A stretch of DNA of 64,000 nt from Kuschelorhynchus macadamiae (GCA_030620095.1 JAUTXW010000883.1:496001-560000); one strand, 5' to 3'. Counted from the stretch's first letter, positions 23,471 through 35,118 are shown. The notes: a model not told the origin generated them from the letters alone. Program-made: numbers and translations.

Positions 23471-24466
23471 CCTACAGCTACCTGCATAAGATTTTAAAAT
23501 TAAATCGCATTGTTCCCGATTTAATAACAAATCAATAATTACCGATAGCGGTCTTAATTACGCGCTGGAGAACATTTTAATTAACCAATAAAAGTCATTA
23601 TTTTGGCGTCGGAAACCAACGATAATTAAACAGTGAAACTTGATGAAAAATCAGTTTTCGACGTCGCAATTTAAATGCAAAAGTAATGCAATTTTTGAAC
23701 GTAATAAACTTCGCTGTAATATAGGTTTTTCCCTAAATAAAAAATTGTTTGGATGTTTATCGGATTATTGAGGCGTACAGAGCAATTTTTAGCTCAAACA
23801 AAAGTTTCTATGTATTTTGGTTCATTGATGGTGATGAGCTTTTGTTTTTAGCAATTAATAATTTATCGCTGTTTCCGGGTTTTTTTTTGGTTCGAGGCAT
23901 CCGATAAAATGTTAGTTAAATAGTACTCGCGATTCAAACTGATTTCTATTTACACGAAATTTCGACAGTTTTATAATTGAAATGGGGTTTTTCGGTGCGG
24001 AAAGTGGCACTTTTCCACGTTCCAACGCCATCGGTGTAATGCAAGAATAAGGAACAATAGTTTTTTTTACGACTGGTTAACCAAAAAATCGACCACGATA
24101 TTTTTTCCATCAATTTCCAAAAATTGGAAGGACATATTTATTTACCTTAAAATTTTAATCTGTGGTCTTTAGTTCTGGTTCTGCTGTGAAGATACCCGAG
24201 AACGATATTAAAAACTATTTACCTTTGTGTACGTTTTGGGAAAAAATCTACACCCGTCTTCAGCAAAGTAAAAAATAAAAAGCTAAAAGTAGTGTATCAC
24301 ATATATTTTATATCAGAAATTTAACCGGTATGACAAATCTCTGACAGAATGGCAATTCGTGTCAATTTAAAGCTGTTCTTTTTATTGTTAAGATAAGGTG
24401 AAAATAATACGTGTACCGACCTAGAGTATGTTCATTTTAATTGCCAGCAGTTTGAAGTGACCTTTT
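23471..24466. other. No gene; dispersed repeat half at left edge
   Basis: The first ~130 bp is the right half of the dispersed repeat flanking LINE 2. The rest is AT-rich with no coding frame or clear structure. Confidence 0.4.
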
Positions 24467-24840
24467 TACTTCCCTCGTAAAAGGAAAATATTGCAATTGT
24501 GTAAAAATCACCCTCCTAGATTTTTTTAGGTCTTTACGTTTCAGGGTTCCAGATGACGAGAAACAGGTTTTCTCGATTCCGTTCCGTCGGTCTGTCTATT
24601 CGTGGTATAGCTTAAAAACTACTTACCCGTTTGTTTTGGTCAAAAATTAGAGGTCATATGGGTAAAAATACAATATGGCAAAACAAAATGGCTGCCTTGT
24701 GAAATGTTAAAAAAATTATTACTAAAAAATTGCCCATCCAATTATCCTAAAATTTTGCGCAAAAATCAAGTATTGTGCATTGGTACGAATTCAAGATGGC
24801 AGAACAAAATGGCGACTTAATAAAATATTTAAAAAATTAA
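24467..24840 (+). repeat. Dispersed 'CTTCCCTCGTAAAAGG' repeat copy
   Basis: It begins acttccctcgtaaaagg, then shows the same ordered landmarks as the copy at 6.3 kb: GTCTGTCTATT, 'tatagcttaaaaactactta', and 'aaacaaaatggctgcc' / 'gaacaaaatggcgac'. Non-coding. Confidence 0.65.
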
Positions 24841-24952
24841 AAACTTCTTAATGAACAGTTGTATTGAATTCTACCTGTTTTTCCTCCGAAGTTGTCAGTT
24901 TCTTCTTTGAAAAAAGTTGTTTCGGCTCTTGCTCCTTCTCCTCCTCTCCGGG

Positions 24953-25441
24953 CTAATTCATAGGACAACAGAAAAAAACACTTCTTTTGTAAACCCTCTG
25001 GAGTTGATTTAATTCATTGTATGTTAAAAAGACAGCCGATTCTCTGCGTTTGCTTTCAATACCTTGCAAATGTGTCCTTTTGGCATTTTTTGCGTCTCGG
25101 GCCGATTTGAATTCGATCTGCTCGAAGGGATTTATTTTAATTTTGTATTCATTGAAATACCTTTCCATCAATAATTTCGCCGTCACATTCCAAATAATTT
25201 TTACCGTGCCTTATTTATATTCCTCGCCGTTCATTTTTCGCATATTGTAGGCCCAGCTTTTCAAAATCATTGCTAGTTGGTATACTGGAGTATCTTGGTC
25301 AAACGTATAGTTTTTTTCATCGCAGAATTACATAAACTGTCCCCAGATGCTCTTCTTGGATTTAACGGTGTTTTTTGGTTCGCTTCCAATTATATTTTCA
25401 TCAATTTCCTCTTCTTGAACTAGCCCAAAGCGATTATTCAT
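24953..25441 (-). pseudogene. Crypton-type (DUF3504-like) protein fragment
   Basis: From ATG 25,441 the minus strand reads MNNRFGLVQEEEIDENIIGS, then KKSIWGQFM, AMILKSWAYNMRKMNGEEY and, in the last frame, LLMERYFNEYKIKINPFEQI and LTYNELNQL. This order (SxWxxF, then RKxNGxxY, then an N-terminal helical domain) resembles the Crypton-derived domain also found in ZMYM/QRICH1-type proteins. Two in-frame stops and an early end make it a relic. The catalytic tyrosine-recombinase half is missing. Family assignment is moderate. Confidence 0.5.
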
Positions 25442-25849
25442 ATTGACAACTTTTCAAAAATGTTTGAAAGATACTTAAAAAAAATCAGTTTCTAGGGGCT
25501 CTAGCGTCTCTCAAAAGCAGGTTTCATATTGTCAAGATTTCATTTTTTGGTTAGGTATGTAACCACACCTAACCAAGTATGTATGAAACACCATGTTTCC
25601 TAGACGACGTGGTTTTTCCGCTATAATTTGCCGAAAACACCACCAGTCTTACAGGAAAATTTGTACATGAGTTGAATATTCATTATCATTACATTCGATA
25701 GCATTCTCATTAAATTATGAAGGCAGTCGTGATCCGTTGCCAGCCAGCCACCAGAGAAACATAAGCAGTTTTTATTTTATCAACATCAAGTTGAAAATTC
25801 ATAGCGAAAAGTTTGAAGAAGTCGAATTATTTGATTCTGTGTGGACAAA

Positions 25850-26766
25850 ATGGATGTTTCAAACATAGAAGAATCAGCGAATATTGCTTGTTTATCTCTA
25901 CTACCGGAAAAGTCAAAAAAAAGTATGAAGTAGCATATATATCCTTTAAGAATTGGTGCCAAAGCAAGACGGCTACTGCAGCCTCAAGAACCTTGTTTTT
26001 GGCGTATTTCCACGAAAAAAATGCTGTATTGAAGTCCCCATCAAGCTTATGGTGTGAGTATTCGATGTTGAGTCCACCTTTTTATAGAGGAAAATAGATA
26101 TTTCTAAGTATCCAAAATTTCGAACATTTTTGAAAAGAAAAAATGATGGTTATAGACCCAAAAAATCGAATGTGTTTAACAGGGAAGATACGAATAAGTT
26201 TATGCTTGATGCCCCCGATGATATATACTTATTGATGAAGGTCGCAATGGTAATGGGAGTTGCTGGAGAGTGCCGTTCTAATGAATTCCGTGAAATGAAA
26301 ATGGACAATGTTAAAATAGGTCAAGAAGTCATATTTGTGAGAATTCCTGACTCCAAAAATGGAATGTTACATACATTTACATTGACAAAAAGTGACGACA
26401 CTCAGGTTTGTCATTTCAAAATAATTCAAAAGTACATTGATACAAGATCCCAGATGACGACTATTAATCGCTTCTTTATGCGATATCAAAATAGAAAGTG
26501 CTTAAAACAGCCTGTCTGGAAAAATACGTTTTTGTAAAATTGCGAATTTTCTAAAGTTTCAGAACTTCAAAATGTATAACGGACACTCTTTTAAAAGAAC
26601 GGCAACTTTACTAGCAAATACTGGATTTGATGTATTAGCTATCAAGCGACATGGTGGATGGAAATCCGCTACTATTGCGGAAAGTTACGTAGCTGAGAGC
26701 CTCAATAATAAAAAGGGAGTAGCGAATAAAATTTTATACAATAAGACCCAGCCAGAAGTTTTATAA
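25850..26766 (+). pseudogene. Insect Crypton tyrosine recombinase, frameshifted
   Basis: The start is ATG 25,850 (MDVSNIEESANIACLSLLPE). An A8 run at 25,915-25,922 shifts the frame into KKKYEVAYISFKNWCQSK and SSLWCEYSML. A second shift near 26,095 leads into DISKYPKFRTFLKRKNDGYRPK and the catalytic domain: GVAGECRSNEF (box I Arg), then KIANFLKFQNFKMYNGHSFK (His of the H-x-x-R box), HGGWKS (second His) and AESYVAES (nucleophilic Tyr). In the H-x-x-R box the Arg position is Lys (HSFK), followed by another Arg. Cryptons move with a tyrosine recombinase and lack inverted ends. This copy is dead by frameshift. Confidence 0.85.
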
Positions 26767-27059
26767 TTTTTATAAAGTAGGCTCTTATTCAACAAAAATC
26801 AGTCAAGAAACATATTAGCTGTATTTCTGAACGATTTAATAAAATTTATAAAAATGATAAAACTAGTAATATGGTAAATGATGAATACGGCTACATCATT
26901 AGGTAATAAAACAGCAAATATCTCGTAAATGGTGAACTTTAGATAGATTTATAGAATATAGCTTTTTTTGAGAGAAAAGAACCTATTTTTTCTATACAAA
27001 GTTCCAGAATTTTGTCTATAAAAAAGTTATAACATTTTTAAGAGCGAAAAGTAACGCTC

Positions 27060-27640
27060 GTAGCGCCTTCTACAAGTCACAAACAGCTACAAGTAAACTA
27101 CTTGGAAACCCAAAAGGCAAAATCCAATTGGAAAACCATGCATTACGTGCCAGGACCGTAAAAAGATGTACGTGAGGCAAACTAACAGTAAAAGTATAAA
27201 CTCAGCATCAGAAACAAACAAACAACCTCAGCTCTATTCCTACATCACAGGAAACTGGCAACAAAATAAATTTAGATGGGTAGAGGGGGATTGCCAATAC
27301 AGATCATTATAAGACCAGAATAATCAGAGAAGCCACGAAAATTGAAAAACTAAGTTATTAAAATTCAAGGGACGAATCATTAGTCATTAAAATAAAAGGG
27401 ACAAAACTACTAAAAGTATGGAAGACAATAATCAACAATTTCAAGATAACAAAAAATTAAATGCAATTAGCGCAACAACAGCAACATCCGAAACACATAA
27501 ATAACGGCTGTTCAGATATAACCTTCGGCCCCGAGTCGGGGTATAAAGGAAGCGTCGCAGTCACTAACATTTCAGTCTCTATTCGGATGCGAGAAAAAAA
27601 AAAGCTTTAAAAATGCCAAACATGATTTTGGCGAAACCGG
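27060..27640 (+). pseudogene. Penelope-like element, GIY-YIG end and 3' UTR
   Basis: The C-terminal part of a PLE polyprotein in shifted frames: KPCITCQDRKKMYVRQTN (the GIY-YIG endonuclease start), then SITGN-like/KFRWVEG, and YKTRIIREATKIEK carrying the catalytic Arg/Glu helix. The 3' region (27,520-27,640) contains 'ggggtataaaggaagcgtcgcagtc', which recurs inverted at 33,400-33,460, and a degenerate hammerhead-like stretch (gccaaa...tttggcgaaac) at about 27,613-27,638. The element is a 5'-truncated relic. Confidence 0.75.
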
Positions 27641-28036
27641 ATGTACCGGGTGAGTCGAACAGGTACAATTTGGAAACAAACTGTTCATGGGATTCATATG
27701 TAAATCGCGCTCATTCTAAATATATTTTGAATTATACGGGGTGCGTCAAAAAAGTACGGCTACTAAAAGTCGTATTTTTTTAAAAGGATACCCTATATTT
27801 GGCTTGATTTTTAAATCCTACATAAAATTCTAACACTTTTTTGTATAACATGTTATATGGCTAAAACTGATACTTTTTTAAATATTTGTCTTTAAACGAA
27901 AAAAAATATAAATTTGATGCACATCTATAATTAGTAATATAACGCCCAGTTGTGCCACTAAAAATAAAATATTTTGCTTCGGCACAAAATAGGCATGGAA
28001 TAAGGACTGATTTCCTAATATTGAAGGTATTACATA

Positions 28037-29028
28037 CAGGGTGTCCAAATTTAAATGCCCAACTTTAACATATTGTAATATATAAGTGGTTCATTAAAAA
28101 AATACGGACCTATAATATGGTTTCCAATGATTCCACACCAAACATTTAATGACCAGTGATTTTGATGTCGTACCTCTCGTACCCAGTGGTGATTTGTTAT
28201 TGCATAGTAAAGCATATTTTGCCTGTTTACAGCTCCATTGCTTCTAAATGTAGCTTCATCGGAAAACCTGATATTCACTAAAAAGTCCGGATTCTATCAT
28301 TAAGTTGCAAAAGTTAACACGCCTTTCAAAACCTTCATCCTGCAACTCTTGATGTAATTCCATATGATATGGATGATATTTATATCTTCTTGTGGCCCTG
28401 CTTACTGTAGATTGTGATGTCTCAGTTAAACAAGCAAGTTGTCGACTACTTAAACTGGGATTTTCTTCTATATGAAGTAGAATTTCCAACTCTTTATCTT
28501 GATTTGTAGCAATTTTATTGACAACTGTTCTCTTCGAATATGCCACATTGCCACTAGCATCAAATCTCTCCGTGACATTTTGAAAGGCCACTTTAGAAGG
28601 CGCCCGTCGATCCGGATATTTTGTTTCATTTAGTCTTTTGGCCAGAAGGCAATTTTTGAGCTTCACCTAATATATAGACCATATCTACCATTTCATTTTG
28701 TGAAAAATTCATTTTAAATTTGACGAGAATACGAAAAACGAAATACAATGCACTAACAAGAACACGTTTTTGACATTTCATGATGACTGTTTTTTCCATG
28801 GCTACTTTGATTGATCGAGTTGTTGATTTTCTAAATTACGCAAAAAAAGGAAATTTGAAAATATCTTAAAAACCTTTGAAGATAGGTATATAATATGTTT
28901 AATAAAAGTTGTAGATTTTTTTATTCTTAACAAGACTAAATAAAAATATACAGGGGTTCTATTTAAGAAAACTGAAATAAATTGGTTTGAAAATGTTAAA
29001 GTTGGGCATTTAAATTTGGACCACCCTG
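28037..29028 (-). mobile_element. DD41D mariner deletion derivative, 992 bp
   Basis: The ends are about 36-bp inverted repeats (CAGGGTGTCCAAATTTAAAT... at 28,037 and its inverse ending at 29,028), with TA on both sides. The coding region runs straight into the left end, so an internal deletion removed the 3' half of the gene. The ends are much shorter than those of the other DD41D copies in the window. Confidence 0.88.
28051..28712 (-). pseudogene. DD41D mariner transposase, N-terminal half only
   Basis: The ATG at 28,712 gives MNFSQNEMVDMVYILGEAQ. After a frameshift it continues VAFQNVTERF, then the second helix-turn-helix (SLSSRQLACLTETSQSTVSR), YKYHPYHMELHQELQ and RRVNFCNLMI. After another shift comes the first catalytic Asp in IRFSDEATFRSNGAVNRQN, then SLNVWCGIIGNHIIGPYFF. 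Nothing follows: the second and third Asp are deleted. Confidence 0.88.
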
Positions 29029-29189
29029 TATGTGATATCTTCAATATTACGAAAGCAGTCTTTTATTCCATGCTTATTTTGTGCAGAATCAAAATATTGT
29101 ATTTTTAGTGGCACAACTAGGCGTTATATTGCTAATCATAGATGTGCATCAAATTTATTTTTTTTTCTATAAAGCTAAATATATATATA

Positions 29190-30018
29190 TATATATATAT
29201 ATTTTAACTCTTTTTTCCCAGCATCTTACACTTACACACCTCACACTGAAAGTCGTAACTTTTAAAATAAACAAGAAACTTTTGTTTATTAGAAAATGTT
29301 GAAAGTACTTCCGAAAAGAAGTAGTAATATCCCCTATGGCCAAAATATACCTAATTTAGAAAGGATGCTATGTATAATCCTATATAATGCAAGTTTGGAC
29401 AGTTTAAGTTCCAGAGACCCAACTCCGAAAAGCTCTTGACGTTCTCTAATTTCTTGGTCCGTGAGTTTAAACGAGCCGTTATACCTCACAAAGTTTCCAA
29501 GGTTACGTGACAAACTTTTCGCCTAATCGAACTAGAGATCAGCAGTTAAAAATTAACGTTGATGATTTTAGTCTGAGAGCCAGTGAACATTTTACTTGAG
29601 TCATTTATAAGTAAATGAAACTATTTATAATGAAACCTTGCACCCTGAGTGTGACGGAAATCGTCGTCTGGCGGATGGGCGATCGAACAACGATGTAGAA
29701 TGGGAGTATGTTTTGTTATTTAAAGAAGATACATTTTTGAATTGGGTCTACAAGCTTTATTTTAGAAGTGAGAAAAAAAATTTCGAATAAAATAATTTTA
29801 TGATTTTATTTTCCACTATTTCTTCAAAAATAAACCAACGGCAATTGGAAAGTAAAAATATATGTATCGAGTTTATTTATTACTGACAATGAATGTCTTG
29901 TATAGAATATGCTTAAAGGCCTGTCAGTATAATAGTCCACGATTCTGGGACCCTATACTTGAATAAGGTTAAAATGGGTAGAATATTTTTTGTTAGAATG
30001 ACCGTTAACGTCCTTCTC

Positions 30019-30063
<45 letters not shown>
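29190..30063. other. Non-coding; tail of ribozyme-bearing repeat family
   Basis: No coding frame recognised. Bases 29,935-30,023 match the right end of the insertion at 940-1,408 (gggaccctatac...accgttaacgt), but without a hammerhead core upstream. They run into a (TA)n microsatellite at 30,024-30,065. Confidence 0.55.
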
Positions 30064-30065
<2 letters not shown>

Positions 30066-30069
<4 letters not shown>

Positions 30070-30744
30070 GTTCAGAGTTAATTTGGCACCATTGCTAAGT
30101 TTTTTGTAATGAGAGCAGAAAAACAATAGAATGTACGGTTCTCGAGATATTGGCTATATTTATAATGGTATATTTTTTAATTGAACACCCTGTATATTTC
30201 TACTTCATTCGATTCGCCGTCAAAAGGTAATAAAAGTTGTTCTTTATTATTTTTGCTTAAGGTGCAAAATAACAGAGATAACAGGAATTTTTAATTTTAA
30301 TCTAGTTACCTATGGCATAAAAACAATAGTAGAGACGGCGCTGACATTAACTAACTCTAATGTCAGGCTATTTTCAATAGTAAGCTTACGCTATTATTAG
30401 CAGAATAAAAATGGTATTTACTCACTTCGGGAAGTGTGATATGGTGGAAATGTATATTTTGTGCAGAAAAAATACTACCGGGGCACTTCAGCGTTATAGC
30501 CAGAACTATCCAAATCGCAATCTCCCAAACCGTCGTTTATTTTTAAAGCTTTATCGCAAATGGAGGTCTAATACTGATACATTTCAAAAATCGAGGAAAA
30601 GCAAAACCTTTATAAGAAGTGAAGAAACTGAAATAAGTGTGTTAGCGCACTTTGAAACCTATCGTGAAAATTCCATAAGAGCTTCCATATCGTAGCTCTC
30701 GTAACAAAAAAGTTAGCAATGGTGCCAATTTAACTTTGAATATA
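30066..30744 (+). pseudogene. Short mariner-like relic, DNA-binding domain only
   Basis: Inverted ends of about 52 bp (agggtgttcagagttaattt at 30,066 and its inverse ending near 30,744) enclose one frame at 30,411-30,695. It reads MVFTHFGKCDMVEMYILCRK, then NYPNRNLPNRRLFLKLYRKW, the N-terminal domain of a DD41D-type transposase. No catalytic domain remains. The left 128 bp (30,066-30,193) also ends in TTGAACACCCTGTA and could itself be a small MITE. Confidence 0.65.
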
Positions 30745-30904
30745 TATATATATACAGGTGTTTGTTTTCATTACGGGTGTACAGGGTGGTCCACTTAAGA
30801 TGCTCCTATACTTTATCTCAATAAATAAGACTCTGAGAAAAAAGTTAAATACAAAAAGTATTTGAACCTAAGTATATTTTTTATTTATAATATTTTTATG
30901 TATA

Positions 30905-33189
30905 CAGGATGTTCCATTGTGGCAGGACAGTAACCAACTTTTTTCTTTTTAATGAAATGGTAATATTTTTAGAAATTCTAATTCTACGCTTGATTTTGAG
31001 TATTTTTTGTCATCATAGCATACGAAATTTTGAGTAGTTTTTGAGAAAAACTAACTTTTCTAATTTTTTTCGGAAAAACAGGTTTTTGGAAAAATGTTAT
31101 TTTTTCACACTTGAAGACTAAAATTGTCAATTTTGGTTATGGATCCATGATAGTGGTTAATATTTAATACTCTGTCTATCAAGAGCGAAAATCCATTAAA
31201 CAGGGTGGTCTCAAATGTCCATCAAAAAAATGTTTTTGTAACTAAAAAAACTTAATTTTTTTAAATGGAACACCCTGTATTTAGCACTTTTATTGTGTTT
31301 AGGATTTAATTCTGCATCATTCCATATAAATAGTTTATATTCCAAAAGTTAGTAGCTTAGAAGTTATGACCAATTTTCTATAATAATTCAGGTATTTTTG
31401 TTAAAAATCTAACTAAACCTAAATAATATCCTATTCTAAGTTTTTTTTGACATTATAATTAAATTTAACATTAAATCAACAAGTAATGCAAGAAAGAAAG
31501 TAACTAATTACTTATTATAAAACATTTTCGACATAACCCCCGTCTTTGGCAATACAAGTAGTGTAATATTACGGTTAGGGTTTTAATTTTCGCAATAATA
31601 GCGCTTCAAAATGCATCTTAATTTTACAAGATATCCATGGAAAAACAAAACTAGTAAAATTGTTTCCTGGACACCAATAAATACACAGTTTCTATTTGAC
31701 ATTTAGTTGCCTCCAACCCTTTTTAAAGGAAACATGGCTTTATACAGTGTCCAAGAGCGTTTAAATCTTCATGAATGTTGCATAAGAAATAATAAGAGTC
31801 CAGCATTAGCCCTGCGGGAGTATCAGTTGTTGTATACTGCAAGACGGGTACCCAGGAAACAACATTTTTTCACGAATTGTTCGTGATCTTGAACGTGGAG
31901 TGGTAATCAATAAACAAAAACGGCGCCCAGAAATTGTCCTAACAGAAGAAAAGCAATTAGAAATTCTCCTGTATTTTGAAGAAAACAACGAAAATTAGCA
32001 AAGGGATGCATGCCGAAATCTACCGAGAATTAGTAAAACTAGTGTTCAAAGGACTTTAACTGATAGTAACTACCATCCGTTCAAATTTTTACCAGTTCAG
32101 GAATTATCCCAACAGGATTTTCAAACATGGCTTTATTATTGTTCTCTCATGATGGACCACCATTTTGAAACTGACATTTTTAAAAATATTTTATTTACCG
32201 ATGAGGCAATTTTCAATACGGCCGGCATGTTTAACCGAAAAAATACTCATTACTGGTGTAACTCAAATGAACATCGTGTAAAAGAAATGAAAAAACAGAG
32301 TCGGAGAAGTGTCTATGTGTGGTGTGGTATTATCCGTGATCGAATAATAGGTCCAGTATTTTATGAGTTTGTTCTGAATGATGAGAGGTATTAGAATTTG
32401 TTGGAGAACGAAACATTTCCGTTAATTGAGAATCTGCCGAACGATATTAAAGAAGGGCTTGGTTGTGAACAAGATAGTGCTCCATATCACACTGTAGTGC
32501 CTGTTAGAAATTGTTTGAATCAACGGTTTCCATTTTGGATTGGTCGGTACGGGACCATAGATTGGCCAGCGAGGAGCCCCGACTTAACACCCCTGAATTT
32601 TTTTTATGGGGCAACCTAAAAAACGAGGTGTATAAAAATAGGTGTAATACTGTTCAAGATTTAAAAAGGAGAATTAGGCAATAGGAATTGCGAGAATTGA
32701 AACCATGCATACTATTGCCAAAGACTTCTAAACTACTAATTTTTGGAATATAAACAAGATATACGGAATGATGCAGAATTAAATCCTAAACACAATAAAA
32801 GTGCTAAATACAGTGTGTTCTATTTAAAAAAATTAAGTTATTTTAGTTACAAAAACATTTTTTTTTTATGGTCATTTGTGACCACCCTGTATAATAGATT
32901 TTCGCTCTTGATAGCTCAGAGTATTAAATATTAACCATTCCCATGGATCCATAATCAAAATTCACAATTTTAGTCTTCAGGTATGAAAAAATCACATTTT
33001 TCCAAAAACCTGTTTCTACGAAAAAAATTAGAAAATTTAATTTTTCTCAAAAACTACTCAAATTTTCGTATGCTATGATGATAAAAGATACTCAAAATCA
33101 AGCTTAGAATTACAATTTCTAAAAATATTCATACCATTTCGTTAAAAAGAAAAAAGTTGGTTACTGTCCTGGCTCAATGGAACATCCTG
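30905..33189 (+). mobile_element. DD41D mariner-like element, long inverted ends
   Basis: The ends CAGGATGTTCCATTGTG and inverse are flanked by TA at 30,903-30,904 and 33,190-33,191. The arms stay paired for roughly 430 bp (30,905-31,340 and 32,745-33,189). Each arm contains the same ~80-bp block that starts CAGGGTGGTCTCAAATG (31,200) and ends GGAACACCCTGTA (31,279). This looks like a tiny MITE that was present before the arms were made identical. Confidence 0.85.
31734..32640 (+). pseudogene. DD41D mariner transposase, third Asp changed to Asn
   Basis: The ATG at 31,734 gives MALYSVQERLNLHECCIRNN and ALALREYQLLYTARRVPRKQ (helix-turn-helix). After a frameshift it reads RPEIVLTEEKQLEILLYFEE. 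The first Asp is in NILFTDEAIFNTAGMFNRKN, the second in CEQDSAPYHTV, and the third position in SPDLTPLNFFYG reads Asn. There are in-frame stops near 31,996 and 32,394 and a frameshift at the C-terminus. Inactive. Confidence 0.88.
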
Positions 33190-33349
33190 TATATATAATA
33201 ATATTATAAATAAAAAATATACTTAGGGTCAAATACTTTTTATATGTAACTTTTTTTTCTCAGTGTCTTATTTATTGAGATAAAGTATAGCAGCATCTTA
33301 AGTGGACCACCCTGTACATCCGTTCACTAGTGTCGTTCTGAGAAGAACA

Positions 33350-34620
33350 GTTTTGCAGAACATTTCGCCAAAATCAGATTTGGCATTTTGGAAGCTTTCT
33401 TTCTTGCGTCCGAATAGAGACTGAATTTTTGGTGACTGCGACGCTTGCTTTTATACCCCCCACCCAGATTTGTCAATTATTGTTTTCCATGCTGTTGGTA
33501 GTTTTAATGATTCCTCTCTTTTATTTAAATCGCCTTGTTTTTTAAGTTATATGGCTTCTAGGATTATTCTGGTGTTATAATGTTCTATATTGGCAATCTC
33601 ACTACACACATCGAAATTATTTTGTGGCCGGTTTCCTGATGATATAGAAATAGGGCTGAGGTTGTTTGTGTGTTTCTGATGCTCAGTTTATGCTCTTTTA
33701 TTCTTGATGATATTCGCCTGTTAATTTGCCCCAGGTGGATCTTGTCACAGCCTGGCACGAAATACTTTATACTTCGTGGTTTTCCAGTTTGATTTTATCT
33801 TTTGGGTTTCCAAGTAGTTTATCTATAGTTGTTGGTGGTTTGTGTATTATTCGTATGTTGTGTTCCTAAGAATACTTCCGACTCTGACTGTTGTACCTTT
33901 TACATATGGCAAGACTACTTGTTGCTTGTCTGTGTTTCAGTTAATCAAACTGATCTGAATATTAAGATAGTGGCGACAGCTTGAATTTTTGCTGGGTGAT
34001 GATGTGATCTTGCATTTAAATTTCTGTCTGTATGTGTTGGTTCTATATACACGGTGTATTCGAAATGTCAGTTGTGCAATTTTGTGACCAGAGCATCTAA
34101 AAATGGAAGTTTGTTGTTTTCCTCTAACTAATTGTATTCTGGGGAGGATCGAATTTACGTGAGTCAGAATGTTTCGAGCTCTGTATGACCATGTTGCCAT
34201 ATATTAAATATGTCATCCACATAACGAATCCATAATTTGGGATTCAAACTTGCTTTCTCAGGAGCTCTTTCTCGAAGTATATCATAAATAAATTCGCGAT
34301 TAATGGTGTAATTGGAGCATCATCTATTTGTTTATACATTTACCCGTTAAATGAAAAATAAGTACGTATTTTTAAGGACGATGCTCCAAGAGTTGTATTA
34401 TATTTGCCTGGAAATCCTCGTTTAGAGCACTCATGTCCAATGCTTCGTCGATAGGAATACTGGGATACAACAATTTGACATCTAGGCTTGCTATGATACC
34501 TTCTTTTTAAGAACGACGTCTCGTATAATTCGAGTGAAATGCTCCGAGTTTTTTATAAATGAATCAGCTTTTTTGACAGCTGGTTGCATAATTTCAGGAA
34601 GATATTTTCCCAGTTTAATT
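33350..34620 (-). pseudogene. Penelope-like element: RT, GIY-YIG and 3' UTR
   Basis: Read on the minus strand: SFIKNSEHFTRIIRDVV, then IASLDVKLLYPSIPIDEAL (RT fingers), YKQIDDAPITPLIANLFM, and WIRYVDDIFNIW at about 34,232-34,200, with the catalytic YVDD intact. The frame goes on as FLTHVNSILPRIQL, then VYRTNTYRQKFKCK. The GIY-YIG region and 3' UTR follow (33,700-33,350). They include 'ggggtataaaagcaagcgtc', shared with the plus-strand fragment at 27.5 kb, and a degenerate hammerhead-like gccaaa...tttggcgaaat. Several frameshifts. PLEs are reverse-transcriptase elements related to telomerase. Confidence 0.82.
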
Positions 34621-34622
34621 AT

Positions 34623-34665
<43 letters not shown>

Positions 34666-34689
34666 GACATATATTTAGCTTTTTCCATA

Positions 34690-35118
34690 CAAGATTCTCT
34701 GTATTCTGGATCAGACAGATACATCGCTTGACCAATAAGTCTAGTCCAATAATTACCGATTTTTTTTTGTGAAATAGGATGATTACAATTAAATTGAAGT
34801 ATCTAGAAGACGAAGTATCTTTGGTGTATCATTTGGTTTTTGTATTTCCATCTATATGTTGAAGGGTGATTTCCAAATAAATAATTTTTTGATTTTCTTC
34901 TAGTTCATATGTAAACTGTTAGTTTTGTATTGCCATGATACATATCAAAAAAAAGGAGAATTCAAATTCCATGTTTTGTAAGACTAATCCTTCCAGATCC
35001 TCCATGGCTAACCGACCAATAACACATGATATTGAGGTGCCCATGGTACATCCCTTCTATTTGTGTAAAATATTTTTAATCCTATTGGAAGTAAGTGGAA
35101 TCAACACTAAGTTCTAAT
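34690..35118 (-). pseudogene. Second Penelope-like RT fragment
   Basis: The minus strand reads LSVDSTYFQ, then KYFTQIEG, then a palm region aligned with FFYRYVDN of the copy at 38 kb, then ENQKI and the thumb region with SDPEYRES-type codons. It is the same PLE lineage as the plus-strand copy at 37,860-38,890. It lies head-to-tail upstream of the other minus-strand PLE, separated by a (TA)n run at 34,627-34,660. Decayed. Confidence 0.65.

Larger units (their letters stand above)
27737..29180. repeat. Palindromic MITE with a mariner at its centre
   Basis: The left arm (27,737-28,034; starts CGGGGTGCGTCAAAAAAG) and the right arm (29,031-29,180) are inverted copies for about 150 bp, reading outward from a central TA. 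The right arm stops at a (TA)n tract. The TA at the centre was the target of the mariner relic at 28,037-29,028. Homology between the arms continues right up to that TA on both sides. Confidence 0.8.
30782..33314. repeat. Palindromic MITE with a mariner at its centre
   Basis: Outer arms 30,782-30,904 and 33,190-33,314 are inverted copies starting CAGGGTGGTCCACTTAAG, with TA at 30,780-30,781 and 33,315-33,316. Rejoined, they form a MITE of about 246 bp whose exact centre is the TA where a second element (30,905-33,189) inserted. Confidence 0.85.
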
